NCBI GenBank assembly: GCA_030150315.1
Contig: JASLGB010000440.1
Location: forward strand, 1-5,758
DNA from: Dokdonella sp.
GTDB lineage: Bacteria > Pseudomonadota > Gammaproteobacteria > Xanthomonadales > Rhodanobacteraceae
DNA length: 5,758 nucleotides
Reading direction: 5' to 3'
Part shown: positions 5,482-5,758 of the stretch, piece after piece
Layout of the letters: each line of letters opens with the position of its first letter
How positions within the stretch are numbered: the stretch's first letter is position 1
Program-made: the position numbers and the translations under genes
The notes under the pieces: generated by a model
Databases searched by the model: none
What the model saw: the letters and a program-made list of their open reading frames with translations, nothing else
What the model was told of the DNA's origin: nothing

Positions 5482-5518
5482 GCAGGGCGCCGCTCAAAGC
5501 ACTTTTGCCAGCGCCTGC
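5482..5518. terminator. Candidate bidirectional hairpin between converging sctU and sctT
   Basis: GCAGG-G-CGC (5482-5490, one bulged G) can pair with GCG-CCTGC (5511-5518). Inside it a smaller stem, CAAAG (5495-5499) with TTTTG (5503-5507), surrounds a CAC loop. It starts 5 bp after the sctU stop and overlaps the last codons of sctT. The convergent position suits a terminator, but no long T-run follows on either strand, so efficiency is doubtful. Confidence 0.3.
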
Positions 5519-5757
5519 AGCAGGCCGCGGTTGCTCGCCACCGTGCGAACAACCACCTCCACCATCGCGGCCAGTGACAGCAACACCATCCACGTCGACA
5601 GCCATGCCTTGATCGGCATGGCCAGCGCGAATACGTTCAGCTGCTGCGCGAACCGGTTCATCAGACCCATCACCACGTCGAGCAGGCTGGTGATGACCAG
5701 TGCCGGCGCGGAAAACATCAGCACCGCGGTCATGATGTAGTTGAACTGGTCGGCGAA
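5494..5757 (-). CDS. sctT: Type III secretion export-apparatus protein SctT (YscT/HrcT/SpaR family), C-terminal part
   Basis: The gene runs on the minus strand and its 5' part lies beyond the right edge; 87 C-terminal residues are visible. SctT forms, with SctR and SctS, the core of the export gate in the inner membrane. The visible part begins FADQFNYIMTAVLMFSAPAL and continues with LLDVVMGLMNRFAQQLNVF, the signature 'G-[LV]-[MLI]-[NS]-R-x-[AS]-P/Q-Q-[LM]-N-x-F' of FliR/SctT proteins, followed by MPIKAWLSTW. Two hydrophobic segments fit the last membrane helices. It ends LLQALAKVL with TGA (5496-5494). Adjacent sctU indicates the injectisome protein rather than flagellar FliR. The two genes converge with 16 bp between their stops, unlike the common co-directional sctR-S-T-U order. 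Confidence 0.92.
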   Translation of the reverse strand, partial: FADQFNYIMTAVLMFSAPALVITSLLDVVMGLMNRFAQQLNVFALAMPIKAWLSTWMVLLSLAAMVEVVVRTVASNRGLLQALAKVL

Positions 5758-5758
5758 C

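Noticed and set aside
3762..5552. 596-codon open frame on the minus strand opposite sctU and the leaderless paralog
   Set aside because: It lies exactly antisense to two well-supported genes, has His/Arg/Ala-rich low-quality composition and no recognisable domain. Long antisense frames are expected opposite GC-rich genes with strong third-position bias.
1..5758. CRISPR array, tRNA or rRNA genes, insertion sequence ends
   Set aside because: No regularly spaced repeats, cloverleaf-like segments, rRNA stretches or transposase-like protein sequence were seen on either strand.

Overview
The window is GC-rich, with G/C-ending codons favoured in every convincing gene. The best anchored content is two membrane genes of a non-flagellar type III secretion system (T3SS): an intact sctU (YscU/HrcU type) and the 3' end of sctT (YscT/HrcT type) converging on it. 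This fits a high-GC Gram-negative proteobacterium. A Xanthomonadales-like gammaproteobacterium is my guess from overall feel; no marker in the window proves it.

Bases 2-4384 are mostly a plus-strand array of small related proteins. Three of them (2-685, truncated at its 5' end by the window edge; about 803-1609; 2324-3106) share a C-terminal core of about 165 residues. Its hallmarks are YGL-x3-DDY-x-DVF, a W-M-[VI]-A-N turn, an E-x-MMYE helix and a terminal DL-x2-M-x6-[GM]VRR-like end. The two with visible 5' ends carry Sec-type signal peptides. A fourth, divergent copy (3833-4384) has no signal peptide and sits 22 bp upstream of sctU. The core resembles what I remember of the uncharacterised DUF6683 family, but I could not check this. 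A further exported protein (1754-2281) shares the N-terminal module of the first two copies (MMSATLQ-like) but has a different C-terminal half. A GNAT acetyltransferase of the RimJ/RimL type (3138-3716) is embedded in the array.

Spacing is tight and suggests one or two transcripts running toward sctU. Several junctions are bridged by very short reading frames that overlap the flanking start or stop codons: 1617-1757 (46 codons), 2281-2319 and 3103-3141 (12 codons each). The first has codon usage like a gene and is listed as a possible small gene. The longest true gaps are 3717-3832 (116 bp, partly structured) and, if the late start is right, 686-802; no gene-free stretch exceeds 300 bp.

Working picture (inference): a lineage-specific family of mostly periplasmic or secreted alpha-helical proteins has multiplied beside a T3SS export-gate locus. 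One cytosolic member is apparently co-transcribed with the export switch gene sctU. Its role, whether structural accessory, chaperone-like, substrate or unrelated, cannot be read from the sequence.
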